Positions 30,599-43,421 are shown, counted from the first letter of the stretch. The stretch is DNA of 64,000 nt from Nymphaea colorata (GCF_008831285.2 NC_045148.1:10830183-10894182), one strand, 5' to 3'. Numbers and translations are program-made. The notes: generated from the sequence alone by a model not told the origin.

Positions 30599-31292
30599 GT
30601 TGTAAGTGCCTCCCAATCCAAAAATCCTGGCTCGGACACTGGACACTGGATGTATCAATTATCCGTTTAAGTAACCAAGGCATACTACATCTCCAAATTG
30701 CAACGTTACAGTTTTGATGAGCTCCTCAAGGTAATTATTTTTGCTTGTTTTCGTTGCAGTCCCTCTAAATCTTTGTTGATAAAAGGGATTTAAAAGAAAA
30801 GCAAAGAAAGTAAGAATCAAATGCTAAGTCGGGCCAGTCCTGCTACGCATAATTGGCAAACTCATAGGGTTGACTCAGGAACCTCTCAAGTCAGTTCGGA
30901 TCGCCAACAAAATCTGATCATAACTGAGTTATGGTTGGCTCGGCTTTCTCCTGACTCGGTCTAACTCATTCAACTACAATTGAGTTATTTGAGCACTTGA
31001 CTGAGTCAAACAACCCGATCATTTGCCAACTATGCTGCCATGAAAAAACAGGACCTGAGTCCGGACCGAGAGGCACCTGCAGGTTCGGACGTTGGCATAT
31101 AAACAGTTTCGTAGGGGCATTTTTTATCTGCGTAAAAACGTTGCGTCTTTTCAATAGAGAGGCATAGAGCAGAAGGGGGAGAGAGAAGAAGTGAACCGTC
31201 TCCTCTTCATCAACCGTCTCTTCTCCTTCCCTCCAGGCGTTGCCAAGAACAGAGGGGGAGTGGCTGAAGGAACAGGAAGATCAGAAGCAAAG

Positions 31293-31982
31293 ATGCCGAC
31301 TGAGTCTCGAATCCTGGAGCAGCGGATTCAAGAACTGGAATCAGAAGTCGGGGAGTTGATCGCCCATCCTAGGGACGAGCATCCTCGACCGCTCCCCAAC
31401 GTCGGCGAAGTATCGCACTCCGTCCGCCGGCGCATCAACTTCCTCAGGACCCTCCTCTTCGCCGAGAAGTACGAAACGCAGGCGGTCAAGAAACTGAACC
31501 ACATGAACACCAGGCTCACTGATCTCGAGTCCAACTTCGCCAACTGGGTCGATTCGCATAATCCGGGAGAAGATGATGGGGAGCATGATACATCGTCCTC
31601 TTGTTCGTGCACTCACTCCTGCGTCAATGGAGGCAACGGCGAGGAGGACTGCTGTGAAGAAGTTGCAGTGGAAAGGGCTGATCATCATCTTGTTGGAGAA
31701 CATGGCTGGTTCGAGGCCGATCTTGGCCTGGAGCAGTATGACTTGCTGGGGAAGGAGGAGGCAGGGGAAGAGAAGAGTGGGCAGTTGCAGTGTGAATTGC
31801 CGGTGGAGGAGGAAGCAGGGGAAGAGAAGAGTGGGCACGAGAGAATAAGAAGCCTACTGAGTGCATTCAAGAAAGATATGGGAGTTATGCATGTTGGTCT
31901 GGGAGTGATGCTAGCCTATGCCATCTTCTATTTTTTTGGTCTCTACGGCATAGAAAATAGCATCTACCCAATACCAACATGA
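31293..31982 (+). CDS. Unknown, probably tail-anchored membrane protein
   Basis: This is a single-exon ORF of 229 aa starting at MPTESRILEQ. An in-frame ATG 34 codons upstream exists, but the downstream ATG has A at -3 and begins an amphipathic helix. The N-terminal third is predicted helical or coiled-coil (RILEQRIQELESEVGELI, then RRRINFLRTLLFAEKYE). The middle is acidic and Cys/Ser-rich (CSCTHSC, EEDCCEE). Residues about 145-180 contain a duplicated EEAGEEKSG segment. A single hydrophobic segment near residues 198-219 lies close to the C terminus, which suggests tail anchoring with the N terminus in the cytosol. I do not recognise the family. A purine-rich leader precedes it, and HUA2 lies divergently about 6 kb away. 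Confidence 0.7.
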   Translation: MPTESRILEQRIQELESEVGELIAHPRDEHPRPLPNVGEVSHSVRRRINFLRTLLFAEKYETQAVKKLNHMNTRLTDLESNFANWVDSHNPGEDDGEHDTSSSCSCTHSCVNGGNGEEDCCEEVAVERADHHLVGEHGWFEADLGLEQYDLLGKEEAGEEKSGQLQCELPVEEEAGEEKSGHERIRSLLSAFKKDMGVMHVGLGVMLAYAIFYFFGLYGIENSIYPIPT

Positions 31983-34973
31983 CAGTTTTATCAATAGATT
32001 TTATTATAGAACAGTAGTTAGGAACTTAATTGATTGGTTGATTATGAAAAATGACTTCATTCTGATTTTTTTGGCAATTAAATTGAAATTATTTCCTAGT
32101 TTCCAACAAGTACATGCTGTCTGGTCTTACATAATGAATTCATCACTTGAACAAGATTGTGGCTTATGGTGATGAAGATGACAAGTTGATGGCAACTATG
32201 AGGAAGATACTGCTCGTTCGATAAGGTGCATTGATATCATACCGATTTTGTTTGTTATACTGCAGAACGAATATGATGAAGTAATAACATAGTTTCGATT
32301 GGTGCGCTTTCTGTGCTTCTTGATTTCAGACGCTTAGGAAAGAATGACACCGTTTCGAGGACAAGTGCTTCAAGAGGTTACCAAATAAAAGAAGTATTAA
32401 AAATGGCTTCCTGAATTTCTTCGAGATAAAACAAGTGATTCATTGTAAAAAAAATTCACTTGTTTTCTTCGAATCTTCAAACTGGTTTCTCAGATGTAAG
32501 TTATTTTCGTATCCTCATCATTTACTGGTGACCATAATTTCAATATGAAACACGAGAAGAAGTTTTTATCTTTCAAACACGTCCCCCTTTTGTCCGCCAT
32601 TTTTTTTTTGTTGGATCAAGGCATCAAGCTTAAAGTAGACCCTTTATTAGGCAATTTTTCTCCCTCGAAATGAAGAAAAGGGATCAAGGTTCCACCAAGA
32701 TTTGATCAATTAAAACGTAACTCTCAGGGCATACAAGCCTGGAGATTTTGGATCTTGTTTGTAGTTCTCATTCTGGATCAGGAAATAACTGACATTGGGT
32801 GTCATCAAGCGATTCATCATGCTACACTAAGATGTGCATACCAATTGGTTTCTGGTATTGGTAATGCTACCCAAATCCATATCCAATTCAACTTTGGATT
32901 CGGATAAAATATATCCTTAATCATATCTGTTTTTCTGGATATTCATATTCAGATTCGAATTCGAGTAAAGAAAAGTCATATCCAAATTCCAATCTGAAAT
33001 TTGATTTTACAATCCGAATCTGAATTTTGAACCTGATTTTGCCAATTTTTAAAATTTAATAGTATTAGATACAAGATATTTGTCTAAAAATGAATCTGAT
33101 CCAAATCCACATCTGAATCCAATTGGATATTTATGTATATCTGAATCTGAGTCCGAATCCGGTTGGATGTCATTTATGAAACCTGAATCCGATCTAATTT
33201 TTTAATCGGATATTAAATTTTTTTCCATATCCGATTTTTTCGGATCGATTCGGCCAGATATCCGATATATTGTTTGATCAACCTTAAAACTGATGTAATA
33301 TCGATCAATTACAAGCATCCATGAAGCAGTTAAAAATGATAAGTACTCTGGCTAAGTTCTCGGATCTGTATCGTGTATAACATCGAACGTCCGCGTCAAG
33401 GTCAGACTCTAAAAGGCTGCTACTCGGTGTATCACTCGTTCAACTTGTTGGAATGGACAGAGTCGAGTGTCTGCTAGCGTTCTCTCCATGCAAACACAGA
33501 ACTGAACTGGTCTTGGACACAGGAGTGCCCATTCAAAAAACCATGATTGACTTGGTATCCTTGGAATGAAATGCCTGCACTTGGTGTTATTGGAACGGCA
33601 ATCAAACAACCCAAGTCACGGTACTTTCCCTTCATAATATCGAGTTTCCCTTGCCACCTCTGGTTTAAGAAGCGGTTAGTCAATTTCTGCTATATCGAAT
33701 TTGAGTTGGATTGAAGTCTCAAATATACTTAGCTGATCCCGTGCCCAATCTATTCGCTATTCCTTCTTGGGGATTCAAATAGTTCTTCGTGTTCCAAATT
33801 GCATGTTTTAAACTTCATAATAATTTCCATGTGATCCACTTTCTAGGACTGAAGAAGGTAGGTTTGATAGCTTCAGATTTCAGATCCGAGGTTGATCTAA
33901 AATCTATAGTTTGCCAGACCCACTGGTTGAACAAACAGCGGGTTCGTCATGGAAGCTTTGCAAACTAAAGTTTGTTTGTTTTTTTCTTTATAAATTGGAG
34001 ATAGATCATAGTTCCATAGCTAACTAATCAATGACGTTGGTCAATTTGGATCGTTTTTGAACAGGTGCAAGTTCACATTTTATTTCTAATATGATCACAA
34101 AAATATGAAGGTTTGTGTGTATGACAAACTTGCCATCTCAAGTAGATATATATTATCATATCTTTGTCAAGTTTTATTTTTTGGATTTAGTTTTCTTTTT
34201 CTTGTGTAGAAAACGAAATTGAAACCAAATAAGCTCAAATCGAACGGCCTGAATTAGATGCAGGTGATCTCATTTCTCCTGAAGTTGCAAATGAGAAATT
34301 GATGCAAAAGTTTTAGCATTTTCTATTCTACTAGATTCTAATTTCTGCTCCACCAAAACTGTGTCGAATCTGATCCGTTTGCAAGCATAAATTTTTGCGG
34401 GAAACAGCTTGCCACCATGATTTTTTTTGGGCATTCGTCCCATTCATTCATCTTAAAGTTCAACAATTTTTAACTCCAACACTCAATGCGGCGATGTTCA
34501 AAGAATAATCGAGTCTCAACTCCTGTGTCGCTTGCAGTTAGAAATCTTGTTTAGTAAAGATCTTCAAGAAGAAAGAAGGCTCATATTTTTTTCACAAAAT
34601 AACTGCATTGTCATAAAAATTAGTTTTACAATGAACACCAATTATGTTACTAAAGTACGACATTTTTCCTAGCGGCAGATGCGCATTGTTGAAAAAAGCG
34701 GCGCTCTTGCCATGCCGCGAACTCGTTGACGAAGAACGGTAGGTATGATTTTATAGAAAAAATAATCCTGGTGATCCCAACTTGCAAAATCTTGGCATAT
34801 CGAGAAAAAGTACTTGGAATATCCAGGTCTCGCCAGAACATACGAGGGATAGAGAGAGAGGTAGATGCGACGGGTTGTGTGGGGAGATTAACTTTTGATG
34901 GGGAAGAAGGGATCGCAGAGTTTGAGTTGAGCTGAGAATCGAGTGACAAGAGTTTTCAGTGTGTGGAGGAAGG
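31983..34973. other. Intergenic, degraded MITE relative, no gene
   Basis: About 3 kb with no convincing coding sequence. From about 32860 to 33285 it is rich in GGATATCCG and TCCGAATC-type units like the interior of the MITE at 30292-30598, but clean termini are missing. The last few hundred bases should include the SERINC promoter. Short open frames here look like chance. Confidence 0.6.
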
Positions 34974-37830
34974 ATGTGGGCAGCCTCGTGCTTGGCGTCC
35001 TGCTGTGCGGCCTCCACCTGTGGGCTCTGCACCTCCGTGGCCTCCGGCGTCTCCAAGAGGTCTGCTAGGCTTGCCTACTGCGGCCTCTTTGCTCTTTTTC
35101 TCGTCCTTTCTTGGGTACTGGGAGAAGTCGCCTATCCTCTTCTGGAGAAAATCCCTTGTAAGATCTGTTTCTTTCTTTGTTCGCCTACCACTATTTTAAT
35201 TTTTAATTGCTTTCGTTGAATTTTTGTTCTCCTGACGGAATTTGCAATAACTCATCTTCTTCCTCCCGTCTATGCTTCATGTGGCATAGAGAAAGTTTTT
35301 TGATTGTTTGGACTAGTCATTGGGTTCATGTGAATTATGCCTTTCTGTGTTCTTTTTCCTTTGCTTCTTCTAGAACTTGTTGGTTTGGGAAATATCATTT
35401 TTCTTTGTTCCACTTGCATAGATTGTTTAATTGATTCATCTGTAGGGTTTTTCTTCTTTCCTGAACTTCTTTCTGGCCTTGGCGAAGCATTTTTGAGAGA
35501 CAGTCTGGCCAATCTTTCGTGATTTTATGGTGGCAGATCTGCTTGAGAATGGGTATTGATGAGTTTTTTAGTTAATCGATATTCAATCTTAGTCGGGGTT
35601 TCCTGAACTGTAGTTCCACTTGGGGTCTTGTAGTTTTAAATGTAATAGAACGGTCACTGTGAGGACAGTTTATAACGGGGAGTTGATGTGATCGCTCGCG
35701 CTTTTGTTAGCCTCGAGTTCATGATTTCTCCTGACAGTTGTGACTTTACTGCGTTTCTCCAGAAATGTTTTAAATTTGCATTAACTGCATAATGTTTCTT
35801 ATTCTTAATTTTGTGTTAATTTCTAGTGAACTATTTGAAAGGGAAGATTTTCTGTCATCAAAATAGAAAGATACCTATTTGATTGATCATAGCACCTACT
35901 TTTAGGATGAGAATTGCAGCTATTTATAGATAAACGGGTTTCCTCGCTGAAAATAAATTGCGCTGTATATGATAACTTGGGCGACTTTCAAATGTTTGCA
36001 GGGATCAATGATTTTTCCTCTACACCAAGCAAAGAATGGTTCCAAACAGATGCTGTTCTTCGTGTAAGCCTGGGGAATTTCTTGTTTTTCGTTATATTTG
36101 CCCTTATCATGATTGGGGTCAAGGACCAGAATGATAAACGAGATGCATGGCACCATGGTTGCTGGATTGTTAAGCTGGTCATATGGGCATTGCTCATAGT
36201 TCTTATGTTCTTTGTTCCGAACATTGTCATTACAATCTACGGTACGTTCAACTTCCCAATATGCACATAACTATGAAAGGAGGAGGTCATGTTGAAGCAG
36301 TGAGCGCTCTTATCATGAGTGCTTCTGAGCTTCATATCATGTTAAATCATGGAAATTCTCTTTTCCAGCAGATGATTAAATTTCCAGTTTTAACAAATAT
36401 ATTTTTATACTTTTATGTGGTTGCAGAGACTTTATGTAAATTTGGTTCGGGGGTGTTTTTACTGGTTCAAGTGATTATACTTCTTGAGTTTTTGCATGCT
36501 TGGAATGATGCCTGGGTTGAAAAAGACGAACAGAAATGGTGATCCGGAGCTTGTCTTTTCTGCTGGAATAATTTGAGAAGATTTTGAACTACAGGTTGAA
36601 TTACTTATGAATTTCATTGATACCTTTCAGGTATATAGCATTGCTTTCCATATCAGTCGTTTGCTACCTGGCAGCCTTTGCATTCTGCGGAGTTCTCTTC
36701 CACTGGTTCAATCCATCAGGACAAGACTGTGGCCTTAACATTTTCTTCATCACCATGTCAATGATTCTAGCATTCGCATTTGCTGTCATTTCCTTGCATC
36801 CACAGGTGACTAAAATAAAGTCCATAGACATCCTGGCAGTTGCAGGACACTGGAACCCATTGCTGTATTTATTTTTCTAATTCCTCTCTTGGGCATGTTG
36901 AAGGTGAACGGTAGCCTCTTGCCTGCTTCTGTGATTTCTGTGTACTGTGCATACTTGTGCTACTCTGGTCTCTCTAGTGAGCCTCGAGCTTATGCCTGCA
37001 ACGGTCTCCACAACCATTCAGCTGTTTCACTGAGTTCCCTTATTCTGGGAATGCTCATGACAGTCCTTTCTGTTGTCTACTCTGCTGTTCGAGCTGGATC
37101 TTCGACTACGTTTCTCTCACCTCCATCGTCTCCAAAGTCAGGTAAGACCAGTTTCTTCTCTGGCCTTCTGAACATTTTGCAGGTTCCCCTACCTCAGCAC
37201 TTACCTGAGCTGAGACTCCACATTGGTCTTGGAGTCGGAGCTTGTGTCAGAGTAGGCCATTAAATTAATTTCAGTCCTGCTGCTACTGGGGAGTCATATG
37301 AATTGAATCTTCCCGTCATTTGAATTTAAATTAGCTATGGAGCATGGAACTCTGAGATTCTCAGGGAGTTCCTCAAAAACTCCAATTGTTCATCAGCTTA
37401 TATTGCATTTTCCTGCCTGCGATACTAGGCTTGGAGTTGAGTAGGCTAACCTCCAGCTTTTTCATGCATTTGTTTCTGCTCTTAATGCTACCTTTTACTC
37501 TATGCATGTGCCTCAGAGAAAGCACCTCTTCTACCATCTAAAGATGTCGAGAACAGCAAGGAAGATGGGAAGAAAGACAAGGAGAAGAAGGAAGAAGCGA
37601 GGCCTGTTACATATTCCTATACGTTCTTCCATCTTATTTTTGCGCTTGCTAGCATGTACTCTGCAATGCTTCTAACTGGATGGACCAGCTCTTCCTCAAA
37701 TAGTGATGAGCTTGTTGACGTGGGGTGGACGTCAGTTTGGGTTCGCATCTGCACAGAGTGGTTGACTGCTGCACTTTATATTTGGACTCTAATTGCTCCT
37801 TTGGTGTTACCTGATCGTGAATTTTCATAA
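34974..37830 (+). CDS. Serine incorporator (SERINC/TMS) family membrane protein
   Basis: Exons: 34974-35157, 36002-36241, 36427-36538, 36631-36805, 36904-37141 and 37517-37830, total 1263 nt, 420 aa, all GT-AG with closing phases. The N terminus (MWAASCLASCCAASTCGLC) is the Cys-rich start typical of the family. Then come about ten hydrophobic segments, the signature TDAVLRVSLGNFLFF near residue 80, LLEFLHAWNDAWVEKDEQKW near 160-180, and a charged loop at about 320-345 (KEDGKKDKEKKEE). The C-terminal block ends YIWTLIAPLVLPDREFS. In eukaryotes the family is linked to serine incorporation into membrane lipids and to lipid scrambling. The plant role is poorly known. The start is the first ATG in a frame that spans the whole conserved region. 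Length is normal for plant homologues. Confidence 0.95.
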
Positions 37831-38705
37831 GAAGTTCATAGATGCTCAAAGCATGTGTACTATGGCAATGATTAGTGTTAATAGTTGGGAGCTGAACTTG
37901 TCCATCTTGATGATTTGTATATAGATAACTCTATGCTCTCCTGTCAGTTCTTTCTTTTCTTTCAAATCTAATTGTACTATCGAATAGAAAAATAGACACG
38001 ATTGCACCTGATAGATCTGCGATCTAGTCATCTAACCAGTAGTTTTGTTGAATTCGATGGTCAAGTGATCAGATATGCAGATCATTCTAAGCGAAGGTCT
38101 GGGGGCTTCCATCGGTTCCATTTGATATTTTTGTGGGTTTGGGAGAATAAAGGGGGAGCATCTCTGCTTTCCGTCTGCACAGCCGAGATGAACATTAAAG
38201 CGCAAACTGGAACTTTAGCTCTATATACTGCAAAGAAGTTGCTCGAAACTGAATGAGTTGTAAAAATTGGGATTTGACACATCCTGTGTTTTGTGTACCA
38301 ATTCTGGTCTTTAAGCGTATGCTGCTGGGACTTGTTGCATATTATAATGTAGGACAAATTACAGATTTGATGGAACTTTATGTTCAAGTATGTATAAGCT
38401 TGAGGGTTTGAGAATCCATGGCATAAATATTAATTGTCGATCTTTGCTTGATTTTGATAAGAAAAACTTTCATATCACCAGAATCCAACTGGTTCCGAAG
38501 ATTTTTTATAACCATTCAAAAACGATGTTCATTAAAATGACAATTTTGTGTTCTTTTTGTATCAACAACCTAGCAAAGGATTTTTCCTCTTATCGAAATG
38601 ACCATGCCCACCAAGACCAAAGATCTCTGATAATCTTGATGCCACCGAATTGCCTAACTGAGACAAGCACATATATGTATCCAAATCATCTCCAAGCATT
38701 CAGAA
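37831..38705. other. Convergent intergenic region (SERINC and PAC 3' ends)
   Basis: This 0.9 kb lies between two tail-to-tail stop codons and should hold both 3' UTRs and polyadenylation sites. An 84-aa open frame at 38002-38256 on the plus strand matches no family I know and is probably chance. No stable repeat or RNA gene was seen. Confidence 0.6.
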
Positions 38706-41700
38706 TCACCATTGTAAGGTTATTGCTAGATCTAAGAGTGCTTCTATCATATGTATGGTTCTTTGCTTCTCCTGTTGCTTCAACCTGGCGGCAACAGATT
38801 CTGGATCAAATCCCTGCACTGCCTGTGCTTCACTTTGCTCCTGTCGAACTTCTTTTAACAATGCATCTACTTCTCTCACAAAATCGACCCGCAAGAGTAC
38901 ATCGTTGCCTTCTGGTGGCAGCTCTATACGGCCAAGGTGCTGGGAAGACAAAAACAAGTAGATAAGATGGCAATAGTAAAATTGAAATCTGAGTGAAAAA
39001 AAAACTTCTATATGACAGACAGCAAGGTGCTTGAGCCAAACTGAACAGTGGTAGGATGCCTATCTGATTATTTGAACACAAAACTAGATAACAGAAAAAT
39101 GCATCATTTAGAAGTACATTTTATGGGATACATGCTGATTCTGTTTACTTGATGGTAAAGAAGGAAAACAAGTTCATGTGTTATATGTTAAGGTTACAGA
39201 AACATTTTGCCTGACACCATGGTTGTTAACATAAAGGTTGAACCTAACTAAGGTGCAGGCAAATCAAATGAGGAACTGGCAGCATAATGATCATGGATTT
39301 GCAGAACTCCATGCAAGAAAAACCGGATGATTAAAACAGTTTATCTGATGGACCAAGTTATTTGGATTTGAATGAAATACGAGATCACATGCAACAGAAA
39401 TGAGATTATAATCTGAGATATGTTATTACATTGTCAATGTCAACTCCCATGGGGACAAGCATACTGAACGGGTCTTCCCTTGGGAAGGTGTTGATCATAC
39501 ACTTCCTGCAATTCTTAAGCCATTCCTCATCATTGAATCCATCATGAAGATTTAATAGATCATTGAGCAACCTCATAGCTGGAGGGGCCTCTGTTTTTAA
39601 AATCTCTGTCTGAAGCAAGTATCAATAAATAAATTTAGTATGTTCATGGGAAACCGGTAAGAATCCATTCAAGAAAGGTGAGATGCTATGTAATCACAGC
39701 TGCAGAATACAAATATTAGACAACATATCTGAGCAAGGCAAACTATTGAAATAATAAATGCTTCCTAAAAGGAAAACCTGGAAAATTTGGGATTTGAGAA
39801 TTTAAATAAATATAGAACATAGCAAACAAGAAACCACTGTAAATTAGAAAATTATTTATACATAAAATTACTAAAAAAAGAAGAAAGCCCATTTGAAAAC
39901 TAGAAACAAACTAAAAGCAAAAGCGGTGCCGACACTATCCTTATGAGAGTATCATCACAGTTCATCTTCCGCATCACTTTCAAGTTTAATCAATTTAGCA
40001 CCATAGTATCATAACATTCTGAAAAATTGTCGAAATTTATGACTCGACTAAACTAACTCATACATTATGCAACAACTAATTAATATGTTATCTACAAATT
40101 CGTCATGGTAGGTAAACGGTTGAAGAATGTTGTTTTTCTCAAATAAGAGAACAGAAGACCAAACCAGAAAGGAAGAAATGCTAATAAATCAAATAAAAGA
40201 ATGTTGTTTTTTTCACGAAGTAGAGGAAAGTGCTGGTTAAAGGCCTGTAACGTTTATCAAGCTAGACACAAGACTCTAAGATATTAAGATAATGCTAATA
40301 GTGACTTCTTTTCTTTTTTCCAAAGAACAATTTATCAAGCTCAGGTTAGGCAGCGTCATGGTCCAGGAAGTGTAATTCAGGTATTGAAGTCTTGAACTTC
40401 CAACTTTCCGTTGTGGAAGTTCCACTCACTAGCCTGGTGGAGTGAGACTTTATTGGCAATGATGACCACCTTAACATGACAGAGTTTCAGATTTAAACTT
40501 CCAATTGATAACCCTTACCTCCACCCTTCTGTATAAGAGATCAAGACTCCTGATAGCATCCTTCTCTTCCTGATGAGATAAACAATAAATTTCGGACAGT
40601 GTTACGTTACGTCAAAGTGGAGCTACCATGAGAATAATATGATATTTATGCAATTACAGACTTTCTTATAGAAATATGACAGGACCCCAAGTGCATAATC
40701 TTGACGTTCATATTTCCATGTTCATATTGAAGCAATAAATGACAAAAGGAAAGCAGGAGATAAGAAGGCAGTTAACATACATCTCGGCGAGCAAGGTCGA
40801 GGCGATTCCAGATAACCATCAAAACCAGTTCTGTCAGTTCACCTTTCTCAGCAGCTTCCTCAATTTTCTGTGACCAGCAGAAAAGAGTACACAGCATAAA
40901 AATATTTTCCATCAGCCAGAAAAATAACGTCCAAAGAAAATGAATGGGGACGACAACCGACAAGCATTTTCAGTACGGCACAGGGATTAGGAAATTCATG
41001 GCTGGGGAAAGGAAAAAATCAGTTGAAGGAAAACCAGACAAATGGTAAGAACAGAAACAGTCAAAGACCAATACAACTGATATGGATGGTTTGAAACAAC
41101 TAGTTAGATTACACATAATTTCCTTGTAGAGTCTTAGTAGAAATTGCTAAGAGCATTTAGCTAATTATCTTAAAGAGATCATAGCTAAATGCATTTGCAT
41201 GTTAGACTCAGCATGTAACTTGCCCTACTAGATATCAGCATCAATTGCATAGCAGAGAGATCATCAATTGCATAGCAGAGAGATCATCAATTGCATAGCA
41301 GAGAGATCATCAATTGCATAGCAGAGACATCAAGAATCATGAAAGCGAGATCCTACCTACGGGATGCACATCAACTATACAGTAACAAGAGCACATCACA
41401 AGCATGATTGCAATTTTTTCAAACTGCAAAGCATAATTTTGAAAAGGTAAATAACTTAAATGACCATTGTCTGTCCTTCCTTCTGTCCTCTTTCTGGAAC
41501 ATTGAGAGTTGAGCACCTCAAGACCAACTTCTCATTTGAAATGCTACTAGAAGAAACATTGAAATATAAATTACCCCTACCATAACAAAGCACAAAAAAT
41601 GAAAGCTACATTTCTAGATATATAGAGGATTGCATATCCACATGAAACAACTAATTAGAAAACCATTAACTTTTAGGTTTCGTTTGATTACCGCAGATCT

Positions 41701-43421
41701 CAGATCACTGCAGATTTGAAATCCACTTTGAGGGTAGAAGCTGAAATCCACAGTTTGATACAACTGTGGATTTCAGCTACCACAGGATTTGAGATTTCCT
41801 CGGATCTGAGATCCGTGGGGAGTCAAACGCACCCTTAAGTAAAAGAAGAGATTCTTTTGGTCGTGCATTTCCTTGTCTCATATGGTGGGGATTGAATGAA
41901 CAAGGGCTATAGCAAACAATCTCTGCAAATAATTCCCAACAAACTTTCTTTCCTCAAACATCTACACTTGTGACTAAGAAATGAAATTACTTCAATTCCA
42001 TTTGGCACTCACTTCTGATTTTGTGGGTTGAGAGCCTAAAAACTAGATGCAATGGCAAGCCTTTCAATATCTCATCCAAATAAACCTTCTTAGGTTAACA
42101 TGACAATCTGTGCAATTCAATTGTTCAAAACCGATATTCTAGTGCAAGCTTGGGCCTCCAAAAAAACCATGAACCATTTCCTTGAACAGGTGAACGACCC
42201 ATTTCTAGTAAGTTACACACATGCATCTCACTGAAGAACAAAAGACAAACAGTGCAGCATAAAGCTAACATATCTCACCTCTTCAATCTCTTCCCCAGCT
42301 CTGATAAAGCTTGAAACCAATATTCTTGCTTTCCGAACTTCTTCCTCAGGGTAACCTTTCAATCTAGAGCCAATCTCTCGATATTCAATCTCCTTTAGTC
42401 GTTCTTCTTCTTCCTCCTGTTGGCGTTTCCTTTCGAACTCCTTTGTTTTCTCCCGTTGCCGTGCTTGCCATTCCTAGTCTAGAGAAGTCAAGGTCAAGTT
42501 TTCATGATTCAACCAACAAAGTAATAAGACATCCTCCCTTCTCGTAATCATGAATAAAGGTTAAAGATACATGAACCCAAAAAAAAGAAAAAACTAGTAA
42601 AACCTCAGTCGGTAAAATAATGAATTATGAGCTGATATCCACATTCTAGCCAATTCATCCAAGTTTAAGGAACAGCAAGTGCACGGACCATCAATGAAAA
42701 TAGTACGGTACAGCCACCTCCGCATACAACACAACTAAAAAAAAATAGCAATCTTTTCCTTTTCTCCTCGGCAGACTCGTATAGAGTGCTGTTTCTTTTA
42801 GAGCTAAACGGAGATAATAAATCCATGCTCCGCCAACAAGCGCCAGGCAGAACAGTCTCGATGATATATAGACTTGAAAACTCGTAAGCTCAGTCTTTTC
42901 ATTTTGCATACTGAATATGAGAAGCAAATACCCGAAGACGCTCATGAAATATTGAGACCAAACACAAAGCTTTATACAGGATACAGACAAACATTTTCCT
43001 CAATTGTACAAAAATGAAGAAGAAAGCACATACATCATCATAGTACTCTTTGGGAAGCTTGTAGCCGTCATCCTCCTCCTCCTCCTTCTCGATTTTCAGT
43101 GACGGTGCTTCACTTGCTTTGGGCACTATCGCAACTGTTCGCAGAGCTGAAAAATTCCAAGAGAGAATCAGCAGGAAAACAAAGAAAGGAAGATGGAGGA
43201 GAAAAAAAAAGTTAGAAAGAACCAACCAAAAAGCGATACCAAAGAAATATTAGAAGGAAGGGAAAAAATGGAAAAAGAGAAGCTAAAATCCTCCCTCCAC
43301 CTGGTGAAGATGTCTTCGAACTGATGGCGCGATTGTGGAAGGGAAACTTTGTGGGTATAAAGATGGCAGGAGGGGAACGGATGAATCTCGTTAGGAACAC
43401 GCTTGGTTCCATCAGCGACAT
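38706..43421 (-). CDS. PAC: PALE CRESS (PAC), chloroplast protein
   Basis: Exons: 43421-43301, 43146-43034, 42473-42279, 40867-40781, 40569-40519, 39609-39430 and 38939-38706, total 981 nt, 326 aa. The N terminus is rich in Ser, Arg and Pro, as expected of a chloroplast transit peptide. The body closely follows Arabidopsis PAC (about 313 aa): DDGYKLPKEYYDDEWQARQ, then EEAAEKGELTELVLMVIWNR, EKDAIRSLDLLYRRVE, NTFPREDPFSMLVP, LLRVDFVREVDALL, and QQEKQRTIHMIEALLDLA at the C terminus. PAC is a plastid nucleoid and ribosome-associated factor that binds 23S rRNA and is needed for 50S assembly and chloroplast development. The exon 1 donor (CACCAG/GTGGAG) was chosen because it alone restores phase. 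A second in-frame ATG lies three codons downstream. Intron 3 contains a MITE and a 23-bp tandem repeat. Confidence 0.94.
41237..41330. repeat. 23-bp tandem repeat, about 4 copies
   Basis: A 23-bp unit containing ATCAATTGCATAGCAGAGAG is repeated four times almost without change inside PAC intron 3. Confidence 0.93.
41676..41834. mobile_element. Tourist-like (PIF/Harbinger) MITE with internal hairpin
   Basis: The ends GGTTTCGTTTGATT and, as reverse complement, GGGTGCGTTTGACT are flanked on both sides by TTA, the typical PIF/Harbinger target duplication. The centre holds a perfect 15-bp inverted repeat, AGCTGAAATCCACAG with a 10-base loop, so the transcript would form a strong hairpin. The 159-bp element sits in PAC intron 3. 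Confidence 0.75.

Noticed and set aside
31328-31866. Antisense open frames (up to 165 codons) opposite the single-exon gene.
   Set aside because: They mirror the acidic Gly/Glu-rich coding strand and show no protein-like features.
38002-38256. 84-codon plus-strand frame between SERINC and PAC.
   Set aside because: No homology recognised, no splice or promoter context, and it lies in expected 3' UTR sequence.
41224-41340. Regular repeats resembling a CRISPR array.
   Set aside because: The repeats are directly tandem with no unique spacers, inside an intron of a plant gene.
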